13,073 nucleotides of DNA, taken from positions 1 to 13,073 of the forward strand of contig QIIF01000066.1 in NCBI GenBank assembly GCA_003231075.1, read 5' to 3'. Source of the DNA: Candidatus Falkowiibacteriota bacterium (GTDB lineage: Bacteria > Patescibacteriota > Patescibacteriia > Patescibacteriales > SZUA-104). Of this stretch, positions 5,236 through 11,575 are shown piece by piece. The notes under the pieces were generated by a model. It did not search any database and was not told where the DNA came from. It worked only from the letters and a program-made list of their open reading frames with translations. Made by a program: the position numbers and the translations under genes. Positions within the stretch are counted from its first letter, which is position 1; every line of letters starts with the position of its first letter.

Positions 5236-6378
5236 ATGAAAAAAATAAAAAATTTCTTTAAAAATTGGTATTACGGGGCATATAGAAGGTCAAATTTGGC
5301 CATAAAAAATTACGAAGATTTACAAGAAGCCAAGCAACGGGCCGGGGTTGTATCGGAGGAAAAGGCCTTCCAAAAGATGGTGGGGTATAAAGATCCTCTG
5401 CTTTTCACTAATTACCTAAAATTAATAAAAAGCAGGGCAGAAAAAGATGAACAGGCCTTGAAATATGACAAAACCATTGAGAAGTACGAAATGATTTACG
5501 AAATCTCCAATGAAAATAATATATTAGGCCATGAAGATATTTCTGAAATAGTGAAAAAGTTAAATGGGCTTATTCAATTAAAATATCTAAAAAACGCATT
5601 AATACGCGCGGGGCGTGTTGGATATTGTAGGGAGTTAAGCGAAAAAAATCTAAAATACATATTGAACGAAAATGACACTGATAAAAGAATAAAAAAATTC
5701 AAAGAACTGTTCTACTGGAAAGCAGACATTATAAAAGAGGCAAATGGAGCAGTTGCCATACTCACCGGGTCAACGATAATTGCTTTTAACGGAGACACGA
5801 TGTTAGTGGAAGGCACTGGATACTTTCACAATAGCCGCGGATTATCAAATAAGGAAAACCCGGAGATTACTTATGTCGGAAAGGATGGCGTAGCTTTCCA
5901 ATACGAGCATGGTTGCTACGGCAGAAAAATTGGCGGAGAGTTTGTGATAGGAACGGGCAGGGGATCGGATATGCACTGGTGGACAGAAAGAAGATCCTTC
6001 AAGCTTGAAAGACCCCAAAATTTAAATCAGCTTAGGTATAAAGAAAAAGCTGATTGTGAATATCAAAACGGCAATATTGAACATGCCGCAGAAATTTATA
6101 TTTTGGCCGGACAATACGACAAAGCTGCTAAAATATTAACTAAAATTAAAAAAAAGTTTGAGGAAAGACAAAAAGAAAATCTGCGATTGGCAAAATTTAG
6201 ATCATTGCCAACCCCTAAGTTTAGAAATACAAGAACAGAAAACCCGTATGATTATAACCCTGGAAAAATTCCCTCTTCTCTGACAGATTCAATAGAAAAA
6301 ACAAGGGATTCTATTGAATCTATAGAAAGAAAAACTCAATTGGTGGAAAAATTATCAATTGAATCAAAAAGCAGATAA
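5236..6378 (+). CDS. Unrecognised 380-residue protein, first gene of the three-gene unit
   Basis: I do not recognise this family. The start is fixed by an excellent SD (GGAGG at 5226-5230, five bases before ATG). There is no signal peptide or membrane segment, so it is probably cytoplasmic. Residues 1-165 are basic, charged and mostly helical. Residues about 170-256 look beta-rich (AVAILTGSTIIAFNGD, then GEFVIGTGRGSDMHWWTERR) and carry most of the Gly and aromatic residues. Residues about 266-305 (YKEKADCEYQNGNIEHAAEI, then YDKAAKILTKI) resemble a TPR-like helical pair. The Lys/Arg/Ser-rich tail (306-380) looks disordered with a short coiled coil. It is separated from the next gene by a 135-base spacer with three hairpins. 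Confidence 0.75.
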   Translation: MKKIKNFFKNWYYGAYRRSNLAIKNYEDLQEAKQRAGVVSEEKAFQKMVGYKDPLLFTNYLKLIKSRAEKDEQALKYDKTIEKYEMIYEISNENNILGHEDISEIVKKLNGLIQLKYLKNALIRAGRVGYCRELSEKNLKYILNENDTDKRIKKFKELFYWKADIIKEANGAVAILTGSTIIAFNGDTMLVEGTGYFHNSRGLSNKENPEITYVGKDGVAFQYEHGCYGRKIGGEFVIGTGRGSDMHWWTERRSFKLERPQNLNQLRYKEKADCEYQNGNIEHAAEIYILAGQYDKAAKILTKIKKKFEERQKENLRLAKFRSLPTPKFRNTRTENPYDYNPGKIPSSLTDSIEKTRDSIESIERKTQLVEKLSIESKSR

Positions 6379-6401
6379 AAATAACAGATGTGATATTAGC
6401 T

Positions 6402-6483
6402 GGCAAGGGAAGTTGCGTTAAACTTCTCTTGCCTCTCTTACTAAGATTATCGGTGCGGTAGTTTTAGTAAGGGATTTAATCCC
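6402..6483 (+). promoter_or_regulatory. Three successive hairpins between genes 1 and 2 of the unit
   Basis: Hairpin 1 has 13-bp arms (GGCAAGGGAAGTT 6402-6414, AACTTCTCTTGCC 6421-6433, one wobble). Hairpin 2 has 10-bp arms with one wobble (6437-6446 and 6462-6471). Hairpin 3 is GGGATT-T-AATCCC (6471-6483). None has a proper T-tract, so they look more like mRNA-stability, processing or attenuation elements than simple terminators. They end some 20 bases before the SD of the next gene. Confidence 0.55.
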
Positions 6484-6513
6484 AAAGTTCATTAAAATTT
6501 AAAAGGAGAAAAA

Positions 6514-7275
6514 ATGAATACGAAAAAAGTAAGGAAAATGGCTTATGAGAAAGCTGTTAATTTAAAGTACGCATTAAAAACAAGTCCGTTGGAAACGCTT
6601 ATGAGTATTGATAATTTTCAAGTTAGCGCAGGACAGTTTATTGGGCAGGAACAGTTTGCCAACTTTAACCTAAAACTTGATAGTGAAAGCTGTCTTGGAA
6701 AAGTAGCCCAAGCCGCCGCAATAGCCGAAAAGCAGTTTCCCGAGGCAAAAATTGAGATGGCTGAAGTTTGGGAGGATTGGTTCGCTAATACTATGCTTAA
6801 AATGCTTAAGGAAGAGCCGGTAAGAAGGTTGGACCCGACTTTTATGCAAGAGCTTTTGATGTATGAAGAACCTCATCTTATTCTTGTTATTAACGGAAAA
6901 CAATTTGAGCCTCTGTCAATTCAATTAGGCCAAGCTATTAAACATCCGCGAATTAAACCCTTTCCACTCTGGGAAGGCATCACGGCTTCGGTAATGGTTT
7001 CCGAAGCATGGCTTGAGAAAAACCCTAACCGCAAATTAGAAATTCTTAAGCAAGCGGAAAAAATTTGTCCGGGACTAACCCTGGTTAGAGAAAATATGTG
7101 CGCGCCGCTTGAATTGTTGGGCAAAATGGGCGAGGTTATAAAAAACGCCAAATGGGCTATAGAAAGGCGTCCTTGCGCCAGAACGCTATACGTACTTTGG
7201 TTATTCACCAAAAACCAGGTGTATTACAAGCAGCTTGCGGAAAAATACACCGAAGAAATAAAAAAATATTTTTAA
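6514..7275 (+). CDS. Unrecognised 253-residue protein, possibly transglutaminase/papain-like
   Basis: This is the second gene of the unit, with a clear SD (AAAAGGAG, five bases before ATG). I cannot assign a family with confidence. Two segments recall the transglutaminase-like Cys protease fold. DSESCLGKVAQAAAIAEKQF (56-75) has a Cys at the start of a helix, and PHLILVINGKQFEPLSI (120-136) recalls the HaWvev-dG-w-plD strand pair, giving Cys60 and His121. The expected acidic third residue is missing; Glu132 or Gln137 lie nearby. The C-terminal half (about 150-250) is helical with TPR-like spacing (EAWLEKNPNRKLEILKQAE, then WAIERRPCARTLYVLW). No secretion signal. The next gene's start codon lies 12 bases after this stop, so the two are co-translated. 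Confidence 0.72.
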   Translation: MNTKKVRKMAYEKAVNLKYALKTSPLETLMSIDNFQVSAGQFIGQEQFANFNLKLDSESCLGKVAQAAAIAEKQFPEAKIEMAEVWEDWFANTMLKMLKEEPVRRLDPTFMQELLMYEEPHLILVINGKQFEPLSIQLGQAIKHPRIKPFPLWEGITASVMVSEAWLEKNPNRKLEILKQAEKICPGLTLVRENMCAPLELLGKMGEVIKNAKWAIERRPCARTLYVLWLFTKNQVYYKQLAEKYTEEIKKYF

Positions 7276-7287
7276 AGGAGGATGCTA

Positions 7288-7737
7288 ATGAAATCTATTG
7301 AAGAGTTAGTAAAAAAAATCAGAAACGGATCTGATGCGGAGGCGCGAGATGCTTCTGCGGAATTTCAGAAAATGAACGAAATTTTCAAAAAAAACGCCAT
7401 AAAGGCTGCTATCCCGGCAATTATGACGCGAAATCTTTCGCACGGGATAGGAAACAAAATAAAAGAAAGGAGAAGGGGAATTGAAGATCTTAATGGTTAT
7501 TCGCCGGAAGATCTGATAAAAATCGGAGAGGATATTTTTAAAGATCCCGATGGCATAATTTATAAGAGGAGCGATTGCTCCTCGGAAGTTTGTGCCCAGG
7601 GTTCCAGCAGCTGCTCTTGCGAGGGCACTGGCTACCGGTATAAAATTATTGAGGATTATGAACTCAGTGATCCTGTTAGTCTTGAACCGGCAGAAGGCCA
7701 AGACTTTACTGAATGGTTTCTTAGAAAGGGGTATTGA
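7288..7737 (+). CDS. Unrecognised 149-residue protein with a Cys cluster, third gene of the unit
   Basis: The SD AAAGGAGG (7274-7281) touches an upstream ATG at 7282, which leaves no room for a ribosome. ATG 7288, six bases downstream, is therefore the better start (MKSIEELVKKIRNG). The first 90 residues are helical and charged. Residues 94-111 hold four Cys in the pattern C97-x4-C102-x6-C109-x-C111, followed by EGTGYRYKI. This resembles a small metal-binding knuckle of the kind seen in Zn-ribbon or DnaJ-type Cys motifs, but it fits no consensus I can name. A Ser-rich Cys core after a helical leader also recalls RiPP precursors, but no maturation enzyme lies nearby. It ends 23 bases before the terminator of the unit. 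Confidence 0.75.
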   Translation: MKSIEELVKKIRNGSDAEARDASAEFQKMNEIFKKNAIKAAIPAIMTRNLSHGIGNKIKERRRGIEDLNGYSPEDLIKIGEDIFKDPDGIIYKRSDCSSEVCAQGSSSCSCEGTGYRYKIIEDYELSDPVSLEPAEGQDFTEWFLRKGY

Positions 7738-7745
7738 ATAGAATA

Positions 7746-7757
7746 AAAGGAGGTGAT
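7746..7757 (+). promoter_or_regulatory. Orphan Shine-Dalgarno with 12-base anti-SD match
   Basis: AAAGGAGGTGAT is fully complementary to the standard 3' end of 16S rRNA, the longest SD in the window. No reading frame follows it. The only start codon in reach is GTG 7766, which gives GTG-GTT-TGA, a two-codon ORF lying inside the terminator stem. Confidence 0.6.
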
Positions 7758-7760
7758 ATA

Positions 7761-7810
7761 AGCCCGTGGTTTGACAATTAACTCAGTCAAATCGCGGGCT
7801 CTTTTCTTTT
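7761..7810 (+). terminator. Rho-independent terminator of the three-gene unit
   Basis: Fifteen-base arms (AGCCCGTGGTTTGAC 7761-7775, GTCAAATCGCGGGCT 7786-7800) pair throughout with two G-T wobbles around a 10-base loop. CTTTTCTTTT follows. It begins 23 bases after the stop of the Cys-rich gene. Confidence 0.85.
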
Positions 7811-7819
7811 CCGCAAAAA

Positions 7820-7828
7820 TGCTATAAT
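7820..7828 (+). promoter_or_regulatory. Extended -10 box before the rdgB remnant
   Basis: TGcTATAAT is a perfect extended -10. Transcription would start at about 7834-7835, directly at the ATG of the remnant, so the original gene was probably translated from a leaderless mRNA. I see no good -35 at the right distance. Confidence 0.5.
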
Positions 7829-7834
7829 AATGGT

Positions 7835-7888
7835 ATGAGAAAAGTTATTTTTACTACAGGCAATAAGGGGAAAATAAAAATCACTTGA
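7835..7888 (+). pseudogene. N-terminal remnant of an XTP/dITP pyrophosphatase (HAM1/RdgB-like)
   Basis: The 17-codon frame MRKVIFTTGNKGKIKIT matches the start of the RdgB/HAM1 family (M-x-K-[IV]-[VI]-F-A-T-G-N-x-G-K-[LV]-K), whose Thr-x-Asn-x-x-Lys nucleotide-binding motif it retains. It then stops at TGA. That TGA is part of the TTGACA box of the next promoter (7885-7890), so the gene has been cut exactly where the ATPase gene's regulatory region begins. The rest of rdgB is not visible downstream. A 17-residue match is short, so chance cannot be excluded. Confidence 0.55.
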
Positions 7889-7936
7889 CATACTCACCAA
7901 AATGATATATAATTAGGTTATATAATTCACCTAATT
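7885..7936 (+). promoter_or_regulatory. Consensus promoter with inverted-repeat operator for the ATPase gene
   Basis: TTGACA (7885-7890), exactly 17 bases, then TATAAT (7908-7913) is a perfect sigma-70-type promoter. An inverted repeat AATTAGGT (7911-7918) / ACCTAATT (7929-7936) overlaps the -10 and the likely start site, where a repressor could bind. A second TATAAT (7921-7926) lies between the arms. The ATG follows 10 bases after the repeat with no SD. Confidence 0.75.
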
Positions 7937-7946
7937 TAATACTATT

Positions 7947-9068
7947 ATGATAAAAAGAACTATTCAAAAAACAATAGAAGATAGTTTGTTTAAAGGGAAA
8001 ATTATCGTTTTGTATGGGGCGAGACAAGTTGGTAAAACGACTTTAGTGAAGGAAATACAAAAAAAATACCCGAGCTCGGCTTATTTTAACTGCGATGAGC
8101 CGGATATAAGAGGAGCGCTTCAAGAAAAGACATCTACGGAAATAAAGTCATTCTTCGGTAAAAGTGAATTTATTATTTTAGATGAAGCGCAAAGAGTAAA
8201 AAATATCGGGTTAACCCTCAAACTTATAATTGACACTTTTCCAAAAATGCAAATAATCGCCACTGGCTCTTCCTCCTTTGAATTATCCAATAAAACAGCG
8301 GAACCGCTTACGGGGCGAAAATATGAATTTTTGCTTTATCCATTTTCACTGAAAGAATTAAGCTCCGCTTATTCGCGCGTTGAGCTGGATCGCCTTTTGG
8401 AAACAAGGATGATCTTCGGCATGTATCCGGAAATTGTCGGAGGCGGCCAAGAAGCGGAAAACAAGTTAAAAGTTTTAGCCGGAAGCTATGCTTATAAAGA
8501 TGTTTTGCGATATCAAAACATAAAAAGTCCGGAAATTTTGGAAAAACTGCTACAGGCGCTGGCGTTGCAAATCGGCAATGAAGTTTCCTACAACGAACTG
8601 GCCGGCATGATCGGAGTGGACAAAAATACGGTAACCAATTATATTCAAATATTGGAAAAAGCTTTTATAGTTTTCCGCATCGGGCCGTTCAGCAGAAATT
8701 TGCGGAATGAACTAAAAAAGTTAAGAAAAATATATTTTTACGACACCGGCATAAGAAATGCCCTGATAAATAATCTGAATCCTCTCAATTTAAGGATGGA
8801 TGCCGGGGCGCTTTGGGAAAATTTCATAATCGCGGAAAGATTGAAATTCAACGCCGGACTCAATCGCGGCGCAAGGGGTTATTTCTGGAGAACACGGCAA
8901 AAACAGGAAATTGATTATATAGAGGATTGCGGCGGAAAACTTTCGGGATTTGAATTTAAATGGCAAAAAGAAAGATTTAAAATTCCAAAAATTTTTTCCG
9001 AGGCCTATCCGGAAACGCCGGTAAATATAATCACCAAAAACAATTACCATGAATTTGTCGGAATTTGA
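7947..9068 (+). CDS. AAA_14/DUF4143 family ATPase
   Basis: This belongs to the large family of P-loop ATPases with an N-terminal AAA_14 domain and a C-terminal DUF4143 region, often mobile and of unsettled function. The Walker A is GARQVGKTT (24-32) and the Walker B FIILDEAQ (75-82), with a sensor-like IIATGSSS (103-110) and LTGRKYEFLLYPFS (121-134). A winged-helix segment, EVSYNELAGMIGVDKNTVTN (212-231), follows. The C-terminal part keeps FYDTGIRNAL (264-273) and the PD-(D/E)XK-like pattern RQKQEIDYIEDCGG...GFEFKW (317-339, Asp323, Glu336, Lys338). Length (373) is normal, and all motifs look intact. It stands alone behind its own strong promoter at the break in the rdgB-like gene, which suggests recent acquisition. 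Confidence 0.9.
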   Translation: MIKRTIQKTIEDSLFKGKIIVLYGARQVGKTTLVKEIQKKYPSSAYFNCDEPDIRGALQEKTSTEIKSFFGKSEFIILDEAQRVKNIGLTLKLIIDTFPKMQIIATGSSSFELSNKTAEPLTGRKYEFLLYPFSLKELSSAYSRVELDRLLETRMIFGMYPEIVGGGQEAENKLKVLAGSYAYKDVLRYQNIKSPEILEKLLQALALQIGNEVSYNELAGMIGVDKNTVTNYIQILEKAFIVFRIGPFSRNLRNELKKLRKIYFYDTGIRNALINNLNPLNLRMDAGALWENFIIAERLKFNAGLNRGARGYFWRTRQKQEIDYIEDCGGKLSGFEFKWQKERFKIPKIFSEAYPETPVNIITKNNYHEFVGI

Positions 9069-9082
9069 CTTTTATTTTAGTC

Positions 9083-9116
9083 GCCTTTTACTATACTTAT
9101 GAGTATAGTAAAAGGC
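9083..9116. terminator. Perfect 15-bp hairpin after the ATPase gene
   Basis: The arms GCCTTTTACTATACT (9083-9097) and AGTATAGTAAAAGGC (9102-9116) are exactly complementary around a four-base loop. It follows the ATPase stop by 14 bases. There is no T-tract outside the stem, so it may act as a weak terminator or a 3' stabiliser. Confidence 0.55.
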
Positions 9117-9203
9117 AACAGGAAATTAAACGCAATTGATGTTTTTAAAAGACAAAATAAGCGGACTAACAAAGAAAACATAAGAGTAAAACAATATGTT
9201 TAA
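9099..9203 (+). CDS. Possible 34-codon ORF before the methyltransferase gene
   Basis: ATG 9099 opens in the loop of the preceding hairpin and encodes MSIVKGNRKLNAIDVFKRQN followed by a basic tail. It stops at TAA 9201-9203, which overlaps the first codons of the methyltransferase gene by eight bases. The overlap would suit translational coupling, but there is no SD. It could also be a gene remnant or chance. I do not recognise the peptide. Confidence 0.25.
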   Translation: MSIVKGNRKLNAIDVFKRQNKRTNKENIRVKQYV

Positions 9204-10308
9204 ATTTTTTGAAAAAAAATTAGATAATCAAACGGAACAGAAAGAGCAAAAAGAAAGCGATAAGTTGAATATTCTTATTTTTGACGATTCCGAAAATCAG
9301 GATTATTCGCAAATACTTGATCTGCATTTCAATGAAGACGATAATTTTCCGACAAAAGCGTCTGTAATTAATGAATCAAGCCAAATCGCGCAAACGCTGG
9401 AAAAAGAAAATTTTGATGTTATCTTCGTGGCAACTCCGAACCATTTGGATAAAAATCTAACGGCTGAAATAACAAAAATCAGAAACAACAGAGAGATTGA
9501 AAAACAGCCGATGTTTTTTATTATGAAAAGCCGGAAAAACGAAAAAGAAGTTGATAATTTAAAAAAATTTGACGATATTATTGAAATACCGCCGTTTATT
9601 GATATTGACAAGCTGGCTTCGCGATTCAAATCCGTGCCGGAGCTCTTGGGATATATAGAAGACCAGTATGGAGATAAGTGGCAAAAAAATAAAATTTCTT
9701 TTTACGGGGAATACAAAGATAGAATTGATTCGCGGGCGGAAATAACGGCGGACACGGAAAAAGAACTAAAAATTTTAGAAAATATTTTTCAAGAAAATAA
9801 TGTTAAAAAAATTTTAGACGCCGGAGGCGGCAACGGAAGAATAGCCATACCGCTTTCTGAAAAAGGATATGAAATGACCAACGCGGATTCTTCTCATGAA
9901 ATGCTTGAAGAAATGAAAAACAAAACAAACCAAGTTGAAGCGATAGAAACCGACCTTAGGAAGCTCCCGGTAAAAGAGGAGAAATTTGACGCGATAACTT
10001 ATAACTGGCATGTGTTTTGCGATGTCCTTGGAACCAAAGGAAAAAAGCAAGTTTTGTCGGAGGCGTTTAGAGTATTAAAAGAAGGCGGCGTTATTGTTTT
10101 GGATTTGCCGGATCGGGAAAAAAGCGAATACAAAAAAGACGGAATTTACATCCATTGCCCCGATGAAAAACTGGTTTTCGTCGGATATATCCCGACTGAG
10201 GATGAAATGAAAAAATATCTTGAAGACGCGGGATTTAAAGATATCAAAACCAATAAATGGGAAACTAGAAACGGGTTCCCAAAAATAAGTTTTAGGGCGA
10301 AAAAATAA
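9196..10308 (+). CDS. SAM-dependent methyltransferase with degenerate receiver-like N-terminal domain
   Basis: Residues about 185-310 form a class I methyltransferase: motif I ILDAGGGNGRIAIPL (206-220), the motif II acid Asp231 in TNADSSHEMLEEM, then LPVKEEKFDAITYNWHVFCDV (257-277) and EAFRVLKEGGVIVLDLP (289-305). The C-terminal EDEMKKYLEDAGFKDI is typical of small-molecule methyltransferases. Residues about 23-145 resemble a response-regulator receiver: LNILIFDDSE, a strand NFDVIFVATPN, and FDDIIEIPPFIDIDKLASRF in the place of the usual DDYLvKPF. Ala79-Thr80 occupies the phospho-acceptor position and the conserved Lys is missing, so it should not be phosphorylated normally. A Lys/Glu-rich linker opens the protein. 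The substrate is unknown. It converges with the MFS gene 18 bases away. Confidence 0.85.
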   Translation: MFKFFEKKLDNQTEQKEQKESDKLNILIFDDSENQDYSQILDLHFNEDDNFPTKASVINESSQIAQTLEKENFDVIFVATPNHLDKNLTAEITKIRNNREIEKQPMFFIMKSRKNEKEVDNLKKFDDIIEIPPFIDIDKLASRFKSVPELLGYIEDQYGDKWQKNKISFYGEYKDRIDSRAEITADTEKELKILENIFQENNVKKILDAGGGNGRIAIPLSEKGYEMTNADSSHEMLEEMKNKTNQVEAIETDLRKLPVKEEKFDAITYNWHVFCDVLGTKGKKQVLSEAFRVLKEGGVIVLDLPDREKSEYKKDGIYIHCPDEKLVFVGYIPTEDEMKKYLEDAGFKDIKTNKWETRNGFPKISFRAKK

Positions 10309-10326
10309 ATTAAGCCTAACGGAAAA

Positions 10327-11541
10327 TTATTTCTTCAGCTCCCGCGCTTCTTCTTCGCTTAAATTATCGGATAATTTAAGCGCCGGGTACAGGCCGGTAA
10401 ATATTACTATGGATAGTATTATAAAAATATAATTTAACGGCAAAAACATAAGCGAAACCGCGGAAATTATTGAAGCGGCTAAAAAACCAACCGGGCGGGA
10501 TGTCCGAAAAAAACCAATCACATCAACATCGGTTCCGTCTATTCTTTTGTAAAAATAAGAATCGCGCAAAATTTCAATTAACGCCGCTCCTATCCTGGTT
10601 AGAAACAAAATACCGCCCCAAACATAAATACTTACGGAATCTATGAAGAATATGCTGAAAATTGAAGCGCTCATTATTAAAATCGCGAAAATTATAAGCT
10701 CTTTTTCTCCCAATTTTTTATCGGCGATTTTACCGGCCGGATATTGCAAGAGTATAAAAGGCAATAGCATAAAACTAAAAATAATGCCTATCTCGCTCCA
10801 ATCCATGCCTAAATTTCTAAGATATATCGGGATATAAACGACGGCGATGAAATAAAAAAATTCCAATAAGAATGAAATGTAATAAATCCGCATAACATTT
10901 TTTCTTTTTATAATTTTCTTTACCAGCGCCTCAACCGTAACTACCGGCTTAAATTTGTGGTTGACCTTCTCAAGGTTAAAAAACGATATAAAAAATATTA
11001 TGGACATAACCGCGAATTGAAGCAAAAACACCCCCTGAAAACCGAATTTATCCAAAATTAGCGTAGCGATAAACGGACCGGTTATAAACCCGACATTCAT
11101 CAGGGTTAAGTTTACCCCCCGTATCTGCCCTGACATCCTATCCACCGAATATGACTCCAAAATAATATCTTTTCCCACTATCACTAAATTATATAAAATA
11201 ATATTTAAAACTATAAACAGCGCGCCGAAACCTGACACGGGAAGAAAAAACACCATTAACGATGAAAAAACTGAAAACAATATTGACGCCAAAAACACTT
11301 TTGATTTTCCAAATCTTCTTATTATTTTATGTAAATTTAATAAAGCGATAAGGGAAATTACATAGGCGGCCGCGTAAAAAATACTGACATTGTCAGTCCC
11401 CGTAACTTCTTTGAAATAAGAAGAAATAATATAAGCGACAATCGCGGCGGAAAATCCAATCAATACCGAAATAATATTTATCACTCTTACTTTTTTTCTG
11501 TTTAATGTTTCGTCGTGTTTTAGTTTATTGATTCTAACCAT
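10327..11541 (-). CDS. Major facilitator superfamily transporter
   Basis: A 404-residue membrane protein with about 12 hydrophobic helices and a basic loop near residues 196-217 that divides two six-helix halves. The loop between helices in the second half carries PAGKIADKKLGEKE (268-281), a degenerate MFS motif A, and the first half has HKIIRRFGKSK (71-81) in the matching place. RGVNLTLMNVGFITGPF (141-157) resembles motif C of drug-efflux members. The substrate cannot be deduced. The gene starts 34 bases after the murD stop in the same direction and has no SD, so it is probably read from the murD transcript. The C-terminal SDNLSEEEARELKK is a charged cytoplasmic tail. Confidence 0.88.
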   Translation of the reverse strand: MVRINKLKHDETLNRKKVRVINIISVLIGFSAAIVAYIISSYFKEVTGTDNVSIFYAAAYVISLIALLNLHKIIRRFGKSKVFLASILFSVFSSLMVFFLPVSGFGALFIVLNIILYNLVIVGKDIILESYSVDRMSGQIRGVNLTLMNVGFITGPFIATLILDKFGFQGVFLLQFAVMSIIFFISFFNLEKVNHKFKPVVTVEALVKKIIKRKNVMRIYYISFLLEFFYFIAVVYIPIYLRNLGMDWSEIGIIFSFMLLPFILLQYPAGKIADKKLGEKELIIFAILIMSASIFSIFFIDSVSIYVWGGILFLTRIGAALIEILRDSYFYKRIDGTDVDVIGFFRTSRPVGFLAASIISAVSLMFLPLNYIFIILSIVIFTGLYPALKLSDNLSEEEARELKK

Positions 11542-11575
11542 ATTTTAATTAGCTTGTAGTTTATTTTTAAAAAAA

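Noticed and set aside
7282..7287. ATG 7282 as the start of the Cys-rich gene
   Set aside because: It directly abuts the AAAGGAGG site; ATG 7288 has the proper six-base spacing.
7771..7776. TTGACA in the terminator loop as a -35 for the rdgB remnant
   Set aside because: It is 46 bases from the TATAAT at 7823, far beyond usable spacing.
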